DNA of 64,000 nucleotides from Flavobacterium sp. CFS9 (GCF_041154745.1 NZ_AP031573.1:620001-684000), one strand, 5' to 3'. Shown: positions 1 through 8,736, counted from the stretch's first letter. A program made the numbers and translations. The notes: generated by a model not told the origin, from the sequence alone.

Positions 1-2
1 TG

Positions 3-1004
3 AGCCTGCCTTTATTTTCAGGATTCAAAATTCAGAATAGTATTGAGGCCTACGATAACTTATACGAAGCAGAAAATGCTACTGCTGCCAAAACGAAAGA
101 GGATGTTGCTTTAAAAGTAATTACCTATTACACTGCTTTGTATAAAGCTCAAAAAACATTGGATGTTTTAAATGAAAATCAAAAAAGTGCGAAACAACGT
201 GTTACTGATTTTACCGAATTGGAAAAGAATGGAATTATTCCCAGAAATGATTTATTAAAGTCTCAATTACTGGTTTCAAAAACGCAATTATCTATTGATG
301 AAGCCACTAACAATCTTAATAATATCAATTTCTATCTAGCCACTTTATTAAAGTTAGACCCTAACACGAAACTTCAGGTTAATGAAGCTGATTTTTTCAA
401 CTTAAAAACAAGCAATGCGCCAACATCAGATGCAATAGCTCTTGAAAACAGAAAAGATCTGGAAGCTATTCGTTTACAGCAAAAAGCTACTGAGTCAAAT
501 ATCAAAGTAGCAAAGGCAGCCTATTATCCTACATTAGCCTTATTGGGCGGTTATACAGCTCTGGACCTTAAAGACATTATAACGGTAAGATATGCTATGA
601 ACTTTGGATTAGGTTTAACTTATGACTTATCCGGAATTTACAAAAACAGTGCTCATGTACGAGTAGCGGAAAGCAAAGCTCTGGAAGTTAAAAATAGTGA
701 GGCTCTAATGACGGATCGTATTAAAGTTGAAGTTCAAAAATCAATTGAAGATTATGATTTGGCTATAAATCAAAGTGTAGTTTATGATGAAGCTCTTCAA
801 CAGGCAAGTGAAAATTACAGACTTGTAAAAGATAAGTTTGACAATGGTTTAGCAGATACTAATGATTTGGTTGAAGCTGACGTTGAACAATTAAGCGCTA
901 AAATAAATACCGCTTTATCTAAAGCGACTATTATTCAAAAATATTACGAATTACTTTCGGTATCCGGACAATTATCACAATCATTCAATCTTTCTAAAAT
1001 ATAA
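3..1004 (+). CDS. TolC-family outer membrane efflux protein (5' end outside window)
   Basis: This is the outer-membrane channel subunit of a tripartite drug exporter. The reading frame is open from the first bases of the window, so the gene is cut by the window edge; about 333 C-terminal residues are visible. The protein is rich in long amphipathic, heptad-like helices and Ala/Gln/Lys/Glu, with the characteristic 'AAYYPTLALLGGYTAL' strand-type segment in the middle and a second repeat-like helical half after it, which is the OEP/TolC pattern. It is followed after 12 bp by an EmrA-like adaptor and then an EmrB-like transporter, which supports an efflux operon. No signal peptide can be judged because the N-terminus is missing. 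Substrate is not predictable. Confidence 0.9.
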   Translation, partial: SLPLFSGFKIQNSIEAYDNLYEAENATAAKTKEDVALKVITYYTALYKAQKTLDVLNENQKSAKQRVTDFTELEKNGIIPRNDLLKSQLLVSKTQLSIDEATNNLNNINFYLATLLKLDPNTKLQVNEADFFNLKTSNAPTSDAIALENRKDLEAIRLQQKATESNIKVAKAAYYPTLALLGGYTALDLKDIITVRYAMNFGLGLTYDLSGIYKNSAHVRVAESKALEVKNSEALMTDRIKVEVQKSIEDYDLAINQSVVYDEALQQASENYRLVKDKFDNGLADTNDLVEADVEQLSAKINTALSKATIIQKYYELLSVSGQLSQSFNLSKI

Positions 1005-1016
1005 TCGACAGCTCTC

Positions 1017-2096
1017 ATGGAAAAGAAAAAAACAAATACTAAATTCATCATTATACTAGCCGTTTTGGTTTTAGTGGGCGGAACTTACGGAATAACTAAG
1101 TACATGCACTCTTTAGCTCACGAGGAAACGGATGATGCTCAAATCGAGAAAAAAATGAATCCGATTATTCCAAGAGTATCGGGATATATTAGTAAAGTAT
1201 ACGTAAAAGATAATGATTTTGTAAAAAAAGGCGATACGTTGTTTACGATTGATAAAAGAGATTATCAGTTAAAAATCGATGAGGCTAATGCTGCTTTATT
1301 AGGTGCTGAAGGACAATACGAAGCTGCAAAAGCTGACATTGGAAGTGCTAATGCAAGCATCTCTGTATCGGATGCACAAATGAGATCGGCAACAGGTTCT
1401 ATCGAAAGCGCAAAAATCAGATTAAGACAAATTACGAACGATTATAACCGTTACAATAATTTGTACAAAACACATACGATTACAAAACAACAATACGAAC
1501 AGGCACTATCTGCAAAAGAAGAAGCTGAAAATCAAGTACGTGTTTTACAAGATCAACAAAGAGCGAGTTCTTACCAAAAATCAGTAATTCAATCAAAATC
1601 AAAAGTTTCTGACAAACAAACTGAAGTAGCTTCCGCTAATATCAAAAAAGCGAAAACAATGTTGGATGTTGCTCACTTAAATCTTAGCTATACGGTTGTA
1701 ACTGCTGCAATCGACGGACAGGTTTCTAAAGTAGATATCCAACCGGGACAATTAGTTCAACCGGGACAATCTTTATTCTACATCATCAACAACAATGAAG
1801 CTTGGGTTGTGGCTAACTTTAAAGAAACGCAATTGAACAAAATGGTTGCCGGACAAAAAGTAAGTCTAAAAGTGGATGCTTATCCAAACTATGAATTTAA
1901 AGGAACTGTAACTTCTTTTTCTCCTGCAACAGGGTCACGTTTTTCTTTATTACCTCCTGATAATGCAACAGGTAACTTCGTAAAAACAATTCAGAGATTG
2001 CCTGTAAAAATTAGCTTAGACGAATCAAACGATCCGGAGAAAGTAAAATTACTAAGACCAGGGATGAATGTTGATGTAGATGTACATTTAAAATAA
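1017..2096 (+). CDS. EmrA/HlyD-family periplasmic adaptor protein
   Basis: Membrane-fusion protein linking the inner-membrane transporter to the outer-membrane channel. It has one N-terminal membrane anchor (about residues 9-28), a first half of a biotinyl-lipoyl-like domain with 'GYISKVYVKDNDFVKKGD' (about 55-75), a long coiled coil rich in Ala, Gln and Lys (about 85-215), then the second lipoyl half with 'DGQVSKVDIQPGQLVQPGQS' followed by a beta-barrel domain. Length of 359 residues is normal for EmrA-type proteins. It starts 12 bp after the TolC-like gene and ends 4 bp before the MFS gene, so the three are almost certainly co-transcribed. Confidence 0.93.
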   Translation: MEKKKTNTKFIIILAVLVLVGGTYGITKYMHSLAHEETDDAQIEKKMNPIIPRVSGYISKVYVKDNDFVKKGDTLFTIDKRDYQLKIDEANAALLGAEGQYEAAKADIGSANASISVSDAQMRSATGSIESAKIRLRQITNDYNRYNNLYKTHTITKQQYEQALSAKEEAENQVRVLQDQQRASSYQKSVIQSKSKVSDKQTEVASANIKKAKTMLDVAHLNLSYTVVTAAIDGQVSKVDIQPGQLVQPGQSLFYIINNNEAWVVANFKETQLNKMVAGQKVSLKVDAYPNYEFKGTVTSFSPATGSRFSLLPPDNATGNFVKTIQRLPVKISLDESNDPEKVKLLRPGMNVDVDVHLK

Positions 2097-2100
2097 AATA

Positions 2101-3687
2101 ATGGCAGCAGTACAAGCAGACGAAGATTTAGTAGAATACGGATACAGACGTGTCATCATTACGATTACGGCAGTACTTTGTGCCTTGCTTGAAATTGTAG
2201 ATACGACAATTGTAAACGTAGCACTAACAGACATGCGAGGTAGCCTTGGTGCTACTTTAACTGATGTGGCCTGGGTAATTACAGCATACGCAATTGCGAA
2301 TGTGATTGTAATTCCGATGACGAGCTGGCTTTCGCAACAATTTGGAAGGCGTAATTATTTTGTGGCTTCTATCATAATATTTACGGTCTGTTCCTTTTTA
2401 TGCGGAAACGCCACCAATATTTGGGAACTGGTAGCTTTTAGATTTGTTCAGGGTATGGGTGGAGGTGCCTTACTGGTAACAGCACAAACCATTATCACCG
2501 AAAGTTATCCTATAGCAAAACGTGGAATGGCTCAGGCTATTTACGGAATGGGGGTAATTGTTGGACCAACTTTAGGACCGCCATTAGGAGGATATTTAGT
2601 AGACAACTATTCATGGCCTTATATCTTTTATATTAATATTCCTTTAGGAATTATCGCTACAATTTTAGCGCTAACATTCGTAAGAAGCCCTAAGTATGGA
2701 GAAAAATTAAAAGCCAATCAGGTTGACTGGTGGGGAATTATATTACTGGCAGCCTTTATCGGATCTTTACAATTCGTTCTGGAGCATGGGCAACAAGACG
2801 ATTGGTTCAACGATTCAACTATCATAACTTTAAGTGTGGTTACGGTTTTAGGATTGGTCTTATTTATCTGGAGAGAGCTTACTTATAAATATCCAATCGT
2901 AAACTTAAGTGTTCTAAAGGACGGAAATCTTAGAATAGGAACTGTAATGTGTTTCATCCTTGGTTTCGGTCTGTACGGATCGACTTTAATTATCCCAATC
3001 TATACGCAATCTATTTTAGGATGGACAGCAACAGATGCCGGATTATTATTGATTCCCGGGTCTATCACTACAGCGGTTATGATGCCTTTTGTCGGGAACA
3101 TGATTCAGAGAGGAGTTCCTCAGGGATATATGGTTGGAGTAGGATTTCTGGTATTCTTTTTCTTTACCTTTATGATGCAGACCCGTATGACTCCTGATAC
3201 CGGAGTTGAACATATGTACTGGCCTTTAATTCTACGAGGAATTGGTTTGGGATTACTTTTTGTTCCTATTACTACACTCTCTCTATCTACTTTAAAAGGA
3301 AAACATATTGGTGAAGGAGCTGCTTTTACCGGAATGATGAGACAATTAGGAGGTTCGTTTGGTATTGCCATTATTACCACGTTTATTACTCGTTTAGGAC
3401 AGGAACACCGAGTGAACTTACTAACTAATTTAGATCCTGCGAAATATGAAGTACAGCAGCGTATTGCAGGAATGCAAAGAGCTTTTATGTCTAAAGGATA
3501 TAGCGCCGATGTTGCACTGAAAAAAGCCTATCAGGCCATTGAATATTCTGTAATGAAACAAAGTACCGTTATGGCCTATATGGACATTTTCATGTATTTA
3601 GGAATTATGTTCTTATGCTGCATACCAATTATTCTTTTAATCAAAAAAGGAAAAAACAAGATTAATCCTGCTGATGCAATGCATTAA
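2101..3687 (+). CDS. DHA2-family (EmrB/QacA type) MFS drug transporter
   Basis: Proton-driven multidrug exporter of the 14-helix DHA2 branch of the major facilitator superfamily. At 528 residues it has the expected size. Diagnostic motifs are visible: 'DTTIVNVAL' in helix 1, a motif-A-like 'SQQFGRRNYF' between helices 2 and 3, and the antiporter motif C region 'GMGVIVGPTLGPPLGGYL' in helix 5. The start lies 4 bp after the EmrA-like stop codon and a strong terminator follows, closing the operon. Expected to work with the upstream adaptor and channel to expel hydrophobic compounds across both membranes; the substrate cannot be deduced. Confidence 0.94.
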   Translation: MAAVQADEDLVEYGYRRVIITITAVLCALLEIVDTTIVNVALTDMRGSLGATLTDVAWVITAYAIANVIVIPMTSWLSQQFGRRNYFVASIIIFTVCSFLCGNATNIWELVAFRFVQGMGGGALLVTAQTIITESYPIAKRGMAQAIYGMGVIVGPTLGPPLGGYLVDNYSWPYIFYINIPLGIIATILALTFVRSPKYGEKLKANQVDWWGIILLAAFIGSLQFVLEHGQQDDWFNDSTIITLSVVTVLGLVLFIWRELTYKYPIVNLSVLKDGNLRIGTVMCFILGFGLYGSTLIIPIYTQSILGWTATDAGLLLIPGSITTAVMMPFVGNMIQRGVPQGYMVGVGFLVFFFFTFMMQTRMTPDTGVEHMYWPLILRGIGLGLLFVPITTLSLSTLKGKHIGEGAAFTGMMRQLGGSFGIAIITTFITRLGQEHRVNLLTNLDPAKYEVQQRIAGMQRAFMSKGYSADVALKKAYQAIEYSVMKQSTVMAYMDIFMYLGIMFLCCIPIILLIKKGKNKINPADAMH

Positions 3688-3710
3688 TAATAATTGATTT
3701 ATAATACGTA

Positions 3711-3751
3711 AAAACGCCGAGTTCATTCCTGTAACTCGGCGTTTATTTTTT
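3711..3751 (+). terminator. Rho-independent terminator of the efflux operon
   Basis: A perfect 12-bp stem (AAACGCCGAGTT / AACTCGGCGTTT) with a 9-nt loop is followed by a T-rich tract. It lies 24 bp after the transporter stop codon. Confidence 0.9.
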
Positions 3752-3766
3752 TCAAACAATAATAAT

Positions 3767-3884
3767 TTAACCGCAAAGCGCGCAAAGAATTTATTTCTAA
3801 GAAGCTTTAAATATGCAAAGTTCGCAAAGCTTTGTGTAAAAACTTTGCGAACTTTGCGTAAATCATTGTGTTCTTTGCGGTTAA
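3767..3884. repeat. Palindromic intergenic repeat built from GCAAAGNNN units
   Basis: The segment opens with TTAACCGCAAAG and closes with CTTTGCGGTTAA. Inside are GCAAAG units spaced 9 bp apart (GCAAAGCGCGCAAAG, GCAAAGTTCGCAAAG) on the left arm and their complements (CTTTGCGAACTTTGCG) on the right arm, so the whole element can fold into a long hairpin. A second copy of the family lies at 49531-49625. The element sits between a terminator and the convergent yaaA gene. No coding potential is apparent. Confidence 0.75.
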
Positions 3885-3887
3885 AAG

Positions 3888-3923
3888 CCTAAGTATCTTA
3901 GCATCTTAGTCCCTTAGAACCTT
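3888..3923. repeat. CTTAG-type period-8 repeat, single arm
   Basis: A run of CTTAG motifs spaced 8 bp apart (CTTAGCATCTTAGTCCCTTAG) abuts the GCAAAG palindrome and ends just before the yaaA stop codon. It belongs to the same family as the repeats at 13121-13206, 20091-20131, 20541-20582 and 30691-30932. Confidence 0.7.
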
Positions 3924-3932
3924 TAAAAAAAC

Positions 3933-4691
3933 CTATCTCGTAAAAACCAGATGATTTCCCTTCGAAAGATTACCATCAAACTGATAACCTTCATAATTAA
4001 ATCCTTTTAAGTCCTCTATCGTTTCGGCGTTGGTATCAATAATATAACGCACCATCATCCCTCTTGCTTTTTTGGCAAAGAAACTAATCATTTTGAGTTT
4101 CCCATCCTTGTAATCTTTAAAATCCGGTGTGATTACAGGAACTTTTAGAGCTTTTACATCTACAGCTGAGAAGTACTCATTACTTGCTAAATTCACAAAC
4201 AACTCTCCTTTAGACAATTCTTTATTTAGTGCTTTCGTTACGGTTGGTTTCCAAAATTCGTGTAGGTTTTTATACTCCTCTACCGGTAATTTTGTACCCA
4301 TTTCTAAACGGTAAGCCTGCATTAAATCTAATGGTTTCAAAACCCCATAAAGTCCTGACAGAATTCGGAGTTTACTTTGAAGAACGTCCAGTTTTTCTAC
4401 CGGAATGGTATAAGCATCCAGACCTGTATAAACGTCTCCATCAAAAGTATAGACCGCCGGACGGGCGTTTTCAGGTGTAAATGGAGTTTTCCACTCCTGA
4501 TTTCTTTTCCAGTTCAAGTCTGATAATTTAGCTGAAATTGACATTAATTCAGACAACTCAGCAGGTTTTTTAGTCTTTAAGATTTTATGAACCACACGTG
4601 CTTCTTTTAAAAAATGAGGTTCTGTATATTGAGTAGTAGGTAATTCTTTCTCGAAATTCAATGACTTTGCAGGCGATATAACAATTTTCAT
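3933..4691 (-). CDS. yaaA: YaaA-family peroxide stress protein
   Basis: Member of the YaaA (DUF328/UPF0246) family. The E. coli member limits free intracellular iron and protects DNA and proteins during hydrogen peroxide stress. The start is placed at the ATG that begins 'MKIVISPAKSLNFEKELP', giving 252 residues, the normal family length; the reading frame is open 33 codons further upstream but that extension does not resemble the family. Conserved features include the N-terminal ISPAK motif, 'RILSGLYGVLKPLDLMQAYRLEMG' split over about residues 105-130, and the 'VNLASNEYF' segment. It is monocistronic, convergent with the efflux operon and flanked on both sides by palindromic repeats. Confidence 0.92.
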   Translation of the reverse strand: MKIVISPAKSLNFEKELPTTQYTEPHFLKEARVVHKILKTKKPAELSELMSISAKLSDLNWKRNQEWKTPFTPENARPAVYTFDGDVYTGLDAYTIPVEKLDVLQSKLRILSGLYGVLKPLDLMQAYRLEMGTKLPVEEYKNLHEFWKPTVTKALNKELSKGELFVNLASNEYFSAVDVKALKVPVITPDFKDYKDGKLKMISFFAKKARGMMVRYIIDTNAETIEDLKGFNYEGYQFDGNLSKGNHLVFTR

Positions 4692-4783
4692 GTGTACATT
4701 TTTATATACTCCAAAAATACAAATTGAATTTCTAAAAATAGGAGATCCTAATTGATTTGTTTTATTGAGGTATAGTTTTTTTT

Positions 4784-4862
4784 GCCACAAATTACACGAA
4801 TTCCCACTAATTTCTTTTTAAAAAATCCCAAGAGATTCGTGAAAATTCATGCATTTTGTGGC
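4784..4862. repeat. Imperfect palindrome of the GCCACGAATT family
   Basis: The element starts GCCACAAATTACACGAATT and ends with the near-complement GATTCGTG...TTTTGTGGC, with CAC.AATT units about 9 bp apart. A cleaner copy of the same family is at 30735-30784. It lies between yaaA and the CCA-adding enzyme gene, which point away from each other. Confidence 0.6.
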
Positions 4863-4954
4863 AGTCAATTTTACTTTGATAAAAATAGATGCTCTAAACT
4901 GTGAATTTATTCAAAAAAGTGACCCTTAGATTATAAAAGGCATTTTCTATGTTG

Positions 4955-4962
4955 TAAATTTG
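4955..4962 (+). promoter_or_regulatory. -7 promoter element of the CCA-adding enzyme gene
   Basis: TAAATTTG matches the Bacteroidota -7 consensus TAnnTTTG and lies 57 bp upstream of the chosen GTG start. No convincing -33 TTG was found at the usual distance. The in-frame TTG at 4960 is part of this box, which argues against it being the translation start. Confidence 0.5.
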
Positions 4963-5019
4963 CCTGCATTTCATTTCTTAGAAATCGAAAATGTTTTTCA
5001 TTCAAAAATTAGTGAATTC

Positions 5020-6447
5020 GTGGCTATACAAACAAATTATAAAACTGCTTTACAACATAGAATCTTCGAAATAATTTCGAAAGCATCCCGGGAACTCAAC
5101 GTTGACAGCTATGTCATTGGAGGTTTTGTTCGGGATTTACTTTTAAACAGAGGTTCTAAAAAAGATATTGATGTTGTTGCTGTGGGCAGTGGAATCGAAT
5201 TGGCTTTAAAAGTTTCTGAATTATTGCCCAACAAACCAAAGGTTCAGGTTTTTAAGACCTACGGGACAGCCATGCTTCGTTTTGAAGATACCGATATTGA
5301 ATTTGTCGGAGCAAGAAAAGAATCCTACAACTTCGACAGCCGAAATCCGATTGTTGAAAACGGAACTCTGGAAGACGATCAAAACCGTCGTGACTTTACC
5401 ATTAATGCTTTGGCTTTATCGCTGAACGAAGAAAACTTTGGAGATCTTTCTGATCCTTTTAATGGTTTGTCTGATTTAGAGAGCAAAATCATCAAGACTC
5501 CTTTGGATCCGGACATCACCTATTCTGATGACCCGTTGCGCATGCTTCGTGCGATTCGTTTTGCCACACAATTGAATTTCGAAATAGAAGAAAATTCATT
5601 AAACGCCATCACAAAAAATGCAGATCGCATTAAAATTATCTCGGGTGAAAGAATTGTTGATGAATTGAACAAAATTCTCTCTACTCCTAAACCTTCAACC
5701 GGCTTTTTACTATTATACAAAACGGGGCTTTTAGATTTAATTTTACCTGAATTAACCGCATTGAATCAGGTAGAAGAAATCGAAGGGCATACCCATAAAA
5801 ATAACTTTTATCACACACTGGAAGTAGTCGATAATATTTGTCCGAATACAGATGATGTCTGGTTGCGCTGGGCAGCACTGTTGCATGATATTGGAAAAGC
5901 GCCTACAAAACGTTTCAATAAAAAACAAGGCTGGACTTTTCACGGGCACGAGTTTTTAGGCGGAAAGATGACCAAAAAAATCTTCGAACGTTTACACATG
6001 CCACTGAATCACAAAATGAAATTTGTGCAAAAAATGGTTATCATGAGTTCACGCCCTATTGTTTTGGCTGACGACATTGTAACCGATAGCGCAGTGCGTC
6101 GTTTGGTTTTTGATGCCGGTGAGGATGTCGAAAATCTAATGACTTTGTGCGAGGCAGATATCACCACTAAAAATCCGTCAAAGTTTAAAAAATACCATAA
6201 AAACTTCGAAATCGTCCGCAGAAAAATTGTTGAAGTCGAAGAGCGCGATCATGTTCGTAATTTTCAACCGCCTATTTCGGGTGAAGAAATTATGGAAATC
6301 TTTGATTTGAAACCTTCGAGAGAAATCGGAATCCTGAAAGAAGCGGTAAAAGAAGCAATTCTGGAAGGCGACATTCCGAATGAATATCAGGCTGCTTATG
6401 ATTTTGTGATTAAAAGAGCTGAAAAATTAGGCTTAAAAAAAGTATAG
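5020..6447 (+). CDS. cca: CCA tRNA nucleotidyltransferase with HD domain
   Basis: Adds or repairs the 3' CCA end of tRNAs. The N-terminal class II nucleotidyltransferase domain shows 'YVIGGFVRDLLL' and 'KKDIDVV' (the metal-binding DxD), then 'RRDFTINALAL' and the head-domain signature 'DPLRMLRAIRFA'. A C-terminal HD phosphohydrolase domain carries 'LHDIGKAPTKRF'. I place the start at GTG 5020 ('VAIQTNYKTALQHR'), giving 475 residues, because the further in-frame TTG at 4960 lies within a promoter -7 element. The tRNA genes in this window do not encode CCA, so this activity is needed. ctaA follows after 23 bp and may be co-transcribed. Confidence 0.9.
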   Translation: MAIQTNYKTALQHRIFEIISKASRELNVDSYVIGGFVRDLLLNRGSKKDIDVVAVGSGIELALKVSELLPNKPKVQVFKTYGTAMLRFEDTDIEFVGARKESYNFDSRNPIVENGTLEDDQNRRDFTINALALSLNEENFGDLSDPFNGLSDLESKIIKTPLDPDITYSDDPLRMLRAIRFATQLNFEIEENSLNAITKNADRIKIISGERIVDELNKILSTPKPSTGFLLLYKTGLLDLILPELTALNQVEEIEGHTHKNNFYHTLEVVDNICPNTDDVWLRWAALLHDIGKAPTKRFNKKQGWTFHGHEFLGGKMTKKIFERLHMPLNHKMKFVQKMVIMSSRPIVLADDIVTDSAVRRLVFDAGEDVENLMTLCEADITTKNPSKFKKYHKNFEIVRRKIVEVEERDHVRNFQPPISGEEIMEIFDLKPSREIGILKEAVKEAILEGDIPNEYQAAYDFVIKRAEKLGLKKV

Positions 6448-6470
6448 AGAATTAAGTATTATTTTATAAA

Positions 6471-7496
6471 ATGAAAAAAGAAAATAAATCAGTAATCATC
6501 TGGTTGCTATCGGGTTGTGTTTTATTGTTTTTAATGGTGGTCGTTGGCGGAATTACCCGTTTGACCAATTCAGGTTTATCCATGACCGACTGGCACTTAG
6601 TGACAGACACTTTCCCACCACTGACAGAAGCAAAATGGAATGAAGCTTTTGAACAATACAAGAAATTTCCCGAGTATCAAAAAATCAATATTCATAATGA
6701 TTTTCAACTTTCAGACTATAAATTCATCTATTTCTGGGAATGGTTTCACCGTTTCATAGGGCGCATTATCGGACTGGTTTTCTTTGTTCCTTTTGTTTAT
6801 TTCTTAATTCGAAAAAAACTAGATCGTCCAACTATAAACAAATGTATCGTTCTTTTGGCAATGGGAGGTTTTCAGGGATTCTTAGGATGGTTTATGGTAC
6901 GCAGCGGATTAATCGACAATCCGGATGTTAGTCATTTCAGACTTTCTCTGCACCTTACTTTTGCCTTTATTACTTTTGCTTATACTCTTTGGGTTGCCTT
7001 AGATTTAATTTATCCGGAACGCAATGTTTATAAAATAATTCCGCTTCGTAATATCGCAAGAATAGCTCTTGTCGCTTTACTGATTCAAATTATTTACGGT
7101 GGATTTGTAGCAGGTCTTAATGCCGGTTTAATACACAATCACTGGCCTTTAATGAGTGACGGGCAATTTATTCACGATTCGGTTTTTATTGAACAACCTA
7201 CGTTGGTTAAAAATTTAATCGAAGGGAAAAGCGGAGTTCAGTTTGTACACAGAACCTTTGCGTATGTAGTAGTGGCACTAATTCTTTTCTTATATTACAA
7301 AGGAACCCAATTTTCTCTTACCAGAAATCAATCTAAAGGAATCGACGTTCTTCTTGTTTTTGTTTTCATTCAGTTCTTACTGGGCGTTTTTACACTTTTA
7401 TACAGCGTACCGTTGGCTTTAGGATTAATTCATCAAATTATGGCTTTTTTCCTTTTAAGCGCCATGACTTATACTTTACACCGATTGAGTAAATAA
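6471..7496 (+). CDS. ctaA: Heme A synthase (CtaA/COX15 family)
   Basis: Oxidises the C8 methyl group of heme O to give heme A for aa3-type cytochrome oxidase. The 341-residue integral membrane protein has eight predicted helices. The signature 'GGITRLTNSGLSMTDW' follows the first helix, and four conserved helix histidines are visible in 'EWFHRFIGR', 'RLSLHLTFAF', 'QFVHRTFAY' and 'LGLIHQIMAF'; these are the paired heme-ligand histidines of the two half-domains. The presence of the gene implies an aerobic chain with an A-type heme. It is followed directly by a strong terminator. Confidence 0.93.
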   Translation: MKKENKSVIIWLLSGCVLLFLMVVVGGITRLTNSGLSMTDWHLVTDTFPPLTEAKWNEAFEQYKKFPEYQKINIHNDFQLSDYKFIYFWEWFHRFIGRIIGLVFFVPFVYFLIRKKLDRPTINKCIVLLAMGGFQGFLGWFMVRSGLIDNPDVSHFRLSLHLTFAFITFAYTLWVALDLIYPERNVYKIIPLRNIARIALVALLIQIIYGGFVAGLNAGLIHNHWPLMSDGQFIHDSVFIEQPTLVKNLIEGKSGVQFVHRTFAYVVVALILFLYYKGTQFSLTRNQSKGIDVLLVFVFIQFLLGVFTLLYSVPLALGLIHQIMAFFLLSAMTYTLHRLSK

Positions 7497-7510
7497 TATT
7501 TTTAATTATA

Positions 7511-7548
7511 AAAAAAAGCGCCGGAAAATTTCCGGCGCTTTTTTTTAT
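7511..7548 (+). terminator. Rho-independent terminator after ctaA
   Basis: The stem GCGCCGGAAA / TTTCCGGCGC is flanked by an A-run on the left and a T-run on the right, so it could work in both directions. It lies about 15 bp past the ctaA stop. Confidence 0.93.
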
Positions 7549-7931
7549 ATCAATATATATGCTAAGAATATGTGCCAAGCCTACGGTTTTCTATGCTGGG
7601 GACTTATCATTTTTGATCGGATTAAAATCCGAGCCTATAAATATGTCGAGCCTATGCTCTTTGTTCAAATTATTAAACCTATTGAAACACAGCAAAAATT
7701 CTGAACGAATCACAAATAATACAGCAAGGATTATTAATTCTTCGAAAAAAATGTGTCGAGCCTATGCTCTTTGTTCAAATTATTGAACCTAATGAAACAC
7801 AGCAAAAAATTCTAACCGAATGACAAATAATACAGTAAGGATTCTTAATCCGTCGAAAAAAAAGTGTCAAGCCTACAGCACTTTTAAATATTTCACATCT
7901 TACATCATACATCTTACATCTCTCAAGAAAA
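7549..7931. repeat. Non-coding gap with REP-like 110-bp tandem repeats
   Basis: This 383-bp gap holds two adjacent direct repeats of about 110 bp (7644-7753 and 7754-7864) that differ at only a few positions. Each starts TGTCGAGCCTATGCTC, in which GAGC-CTAT-GCTC is a small hairpin, and ends with a TCGAAAAAA run. A truncated start of a further copy (TGTCAAGCCTAC) begins at 7865 and a diverged one (TGCCAAGCCTAC) at 7573. An additional small inverted repeat, CGGATT/AATCCG, is near 7620. The short reading frame through the region has no recognisable features and I regard it as spurious. Confidence 0.75.
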
Positions 7932-8699
7932 CTACCCCAACCAGTTTTTAAAGTCCTGCACTTTCTCGCGGCTCACAATTACCTCATCCTCTTTATAGGT
8001 AGGTAAAATTACCTTTAAGCGTGAATTGGTGTACACCTGAATTTCTTTTATCGCCGTAAGCGGAACAATGAACTTTCGGCTCACGCGGAAGAAATCTTTT
8101 TTATCGATTTCCTGCTCCAGGATTTCTAAAGTCGAATCGATTAAATAATTTCTATTATCAAAAGTATGAATATAGGTTCCTTTATTTTCACTAAAGAAAC
8201 ACTCAATTTCGTCGGTTGTAATGACTTTTAAATGCTGTCCGATTTTAACCGTAAACCGTTTTTTATAATTCTTTTCAAAAGGATTCGACAACATTTGGCG
8301 AATTTGTTCAAAATCAAGCTGTAAATTTGAAGTATCCGCACTTGCTTTAGGCAATCTTGTTCTGAACTTTTCAACAGCGACTTCCAGATCATCTTCGTCA
8401 ATTGGTTTTAAAAGATAATCGATACTGTTTAATTTGAATGCTTTTAAAGCGTATTCATCATAAGCCGTGGTAAAAATAATGGCGCTCTGAATGTTTATTT
8501 TTTCAAAAATTTCAAACGATAAACCATCAGACAATTGAATATCCAGGAATATGAGATCCGGATGTTCATTATTTTCAAACCAATAAACAGATTCTTCAAC
8601 AGAATGCAGCATGGTCTTTACAGCAATATCCAACTTTTCAAGTTTTCGTTGTAGTAATCTTGCCGCCGGTTTTTCGTCTTCTATAATTAGTGTGGTCAT
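7932..8699 (-). CDS. LytTR-family response regulator
   Basis: DNA-binding response regulator of the LytR/AlgR type, 255 residues. The receiver domain carries the N-terminal acidic pair ('LIIEDEKPAARLL'), the phospho-acceptor in 'DLIFLDIQLSDG' and the conserved lysine in 'YLLKPIDEDD'. A LytTR DNA-binding domain occupies about residues 150-252 ('YKKRFTVKIGQHLKVI', 'FFRVSRKFIVPL'). It is the last gene of a minus-strand cluster that starts with a LytS-type kinase at 11808 and contains five 2TM proteins between them. The family pairing of His_kinase and LytTR proteins is well known, so it is the probable partner of that kinase. Confidence 0.93.
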   Translation of the reverse strand: MTTLIIEDEKPAARLLQRKLEKLDIAVKTMLHSVEESVYWFENNEHPDLIFLDIQLSDGLSFEIFEKINIQSAIIFTTAYDEYALKAFKLNSIDYLLKPIDEDDLEVAVEKFRTRLPKASADTSNLQLDFEQIRQMLSNPFEKNYKKRFTVKIGQHLKVITTDEIECFFSENKGTYIHTFDNRNYLIDSTLEILEQEIDKKDFFRVSRKFIVPLTAIKEIQVYTNSRLKVILPTYKEDEVIVSREKVQDFKNWLG

Positions 8700-8736
8700 T
8701 TCGTAAGATGCAAAAAATTAAAAATTCAGCTTAAAA

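Noticed and set aside
3767..3923. Regularly spaced repeats that could suggest a CRISPR array
   Set aside because: Units are 8-9 bp, arranged as inverted arms, with no 20-40 bp repeats, no spacers and no cas genes.
7559..7786. 75-residue reading frame through the tandem repeats
   Set aside because: It spans repeated non-coding units, has no homology-like features and its composition follows the repeats.
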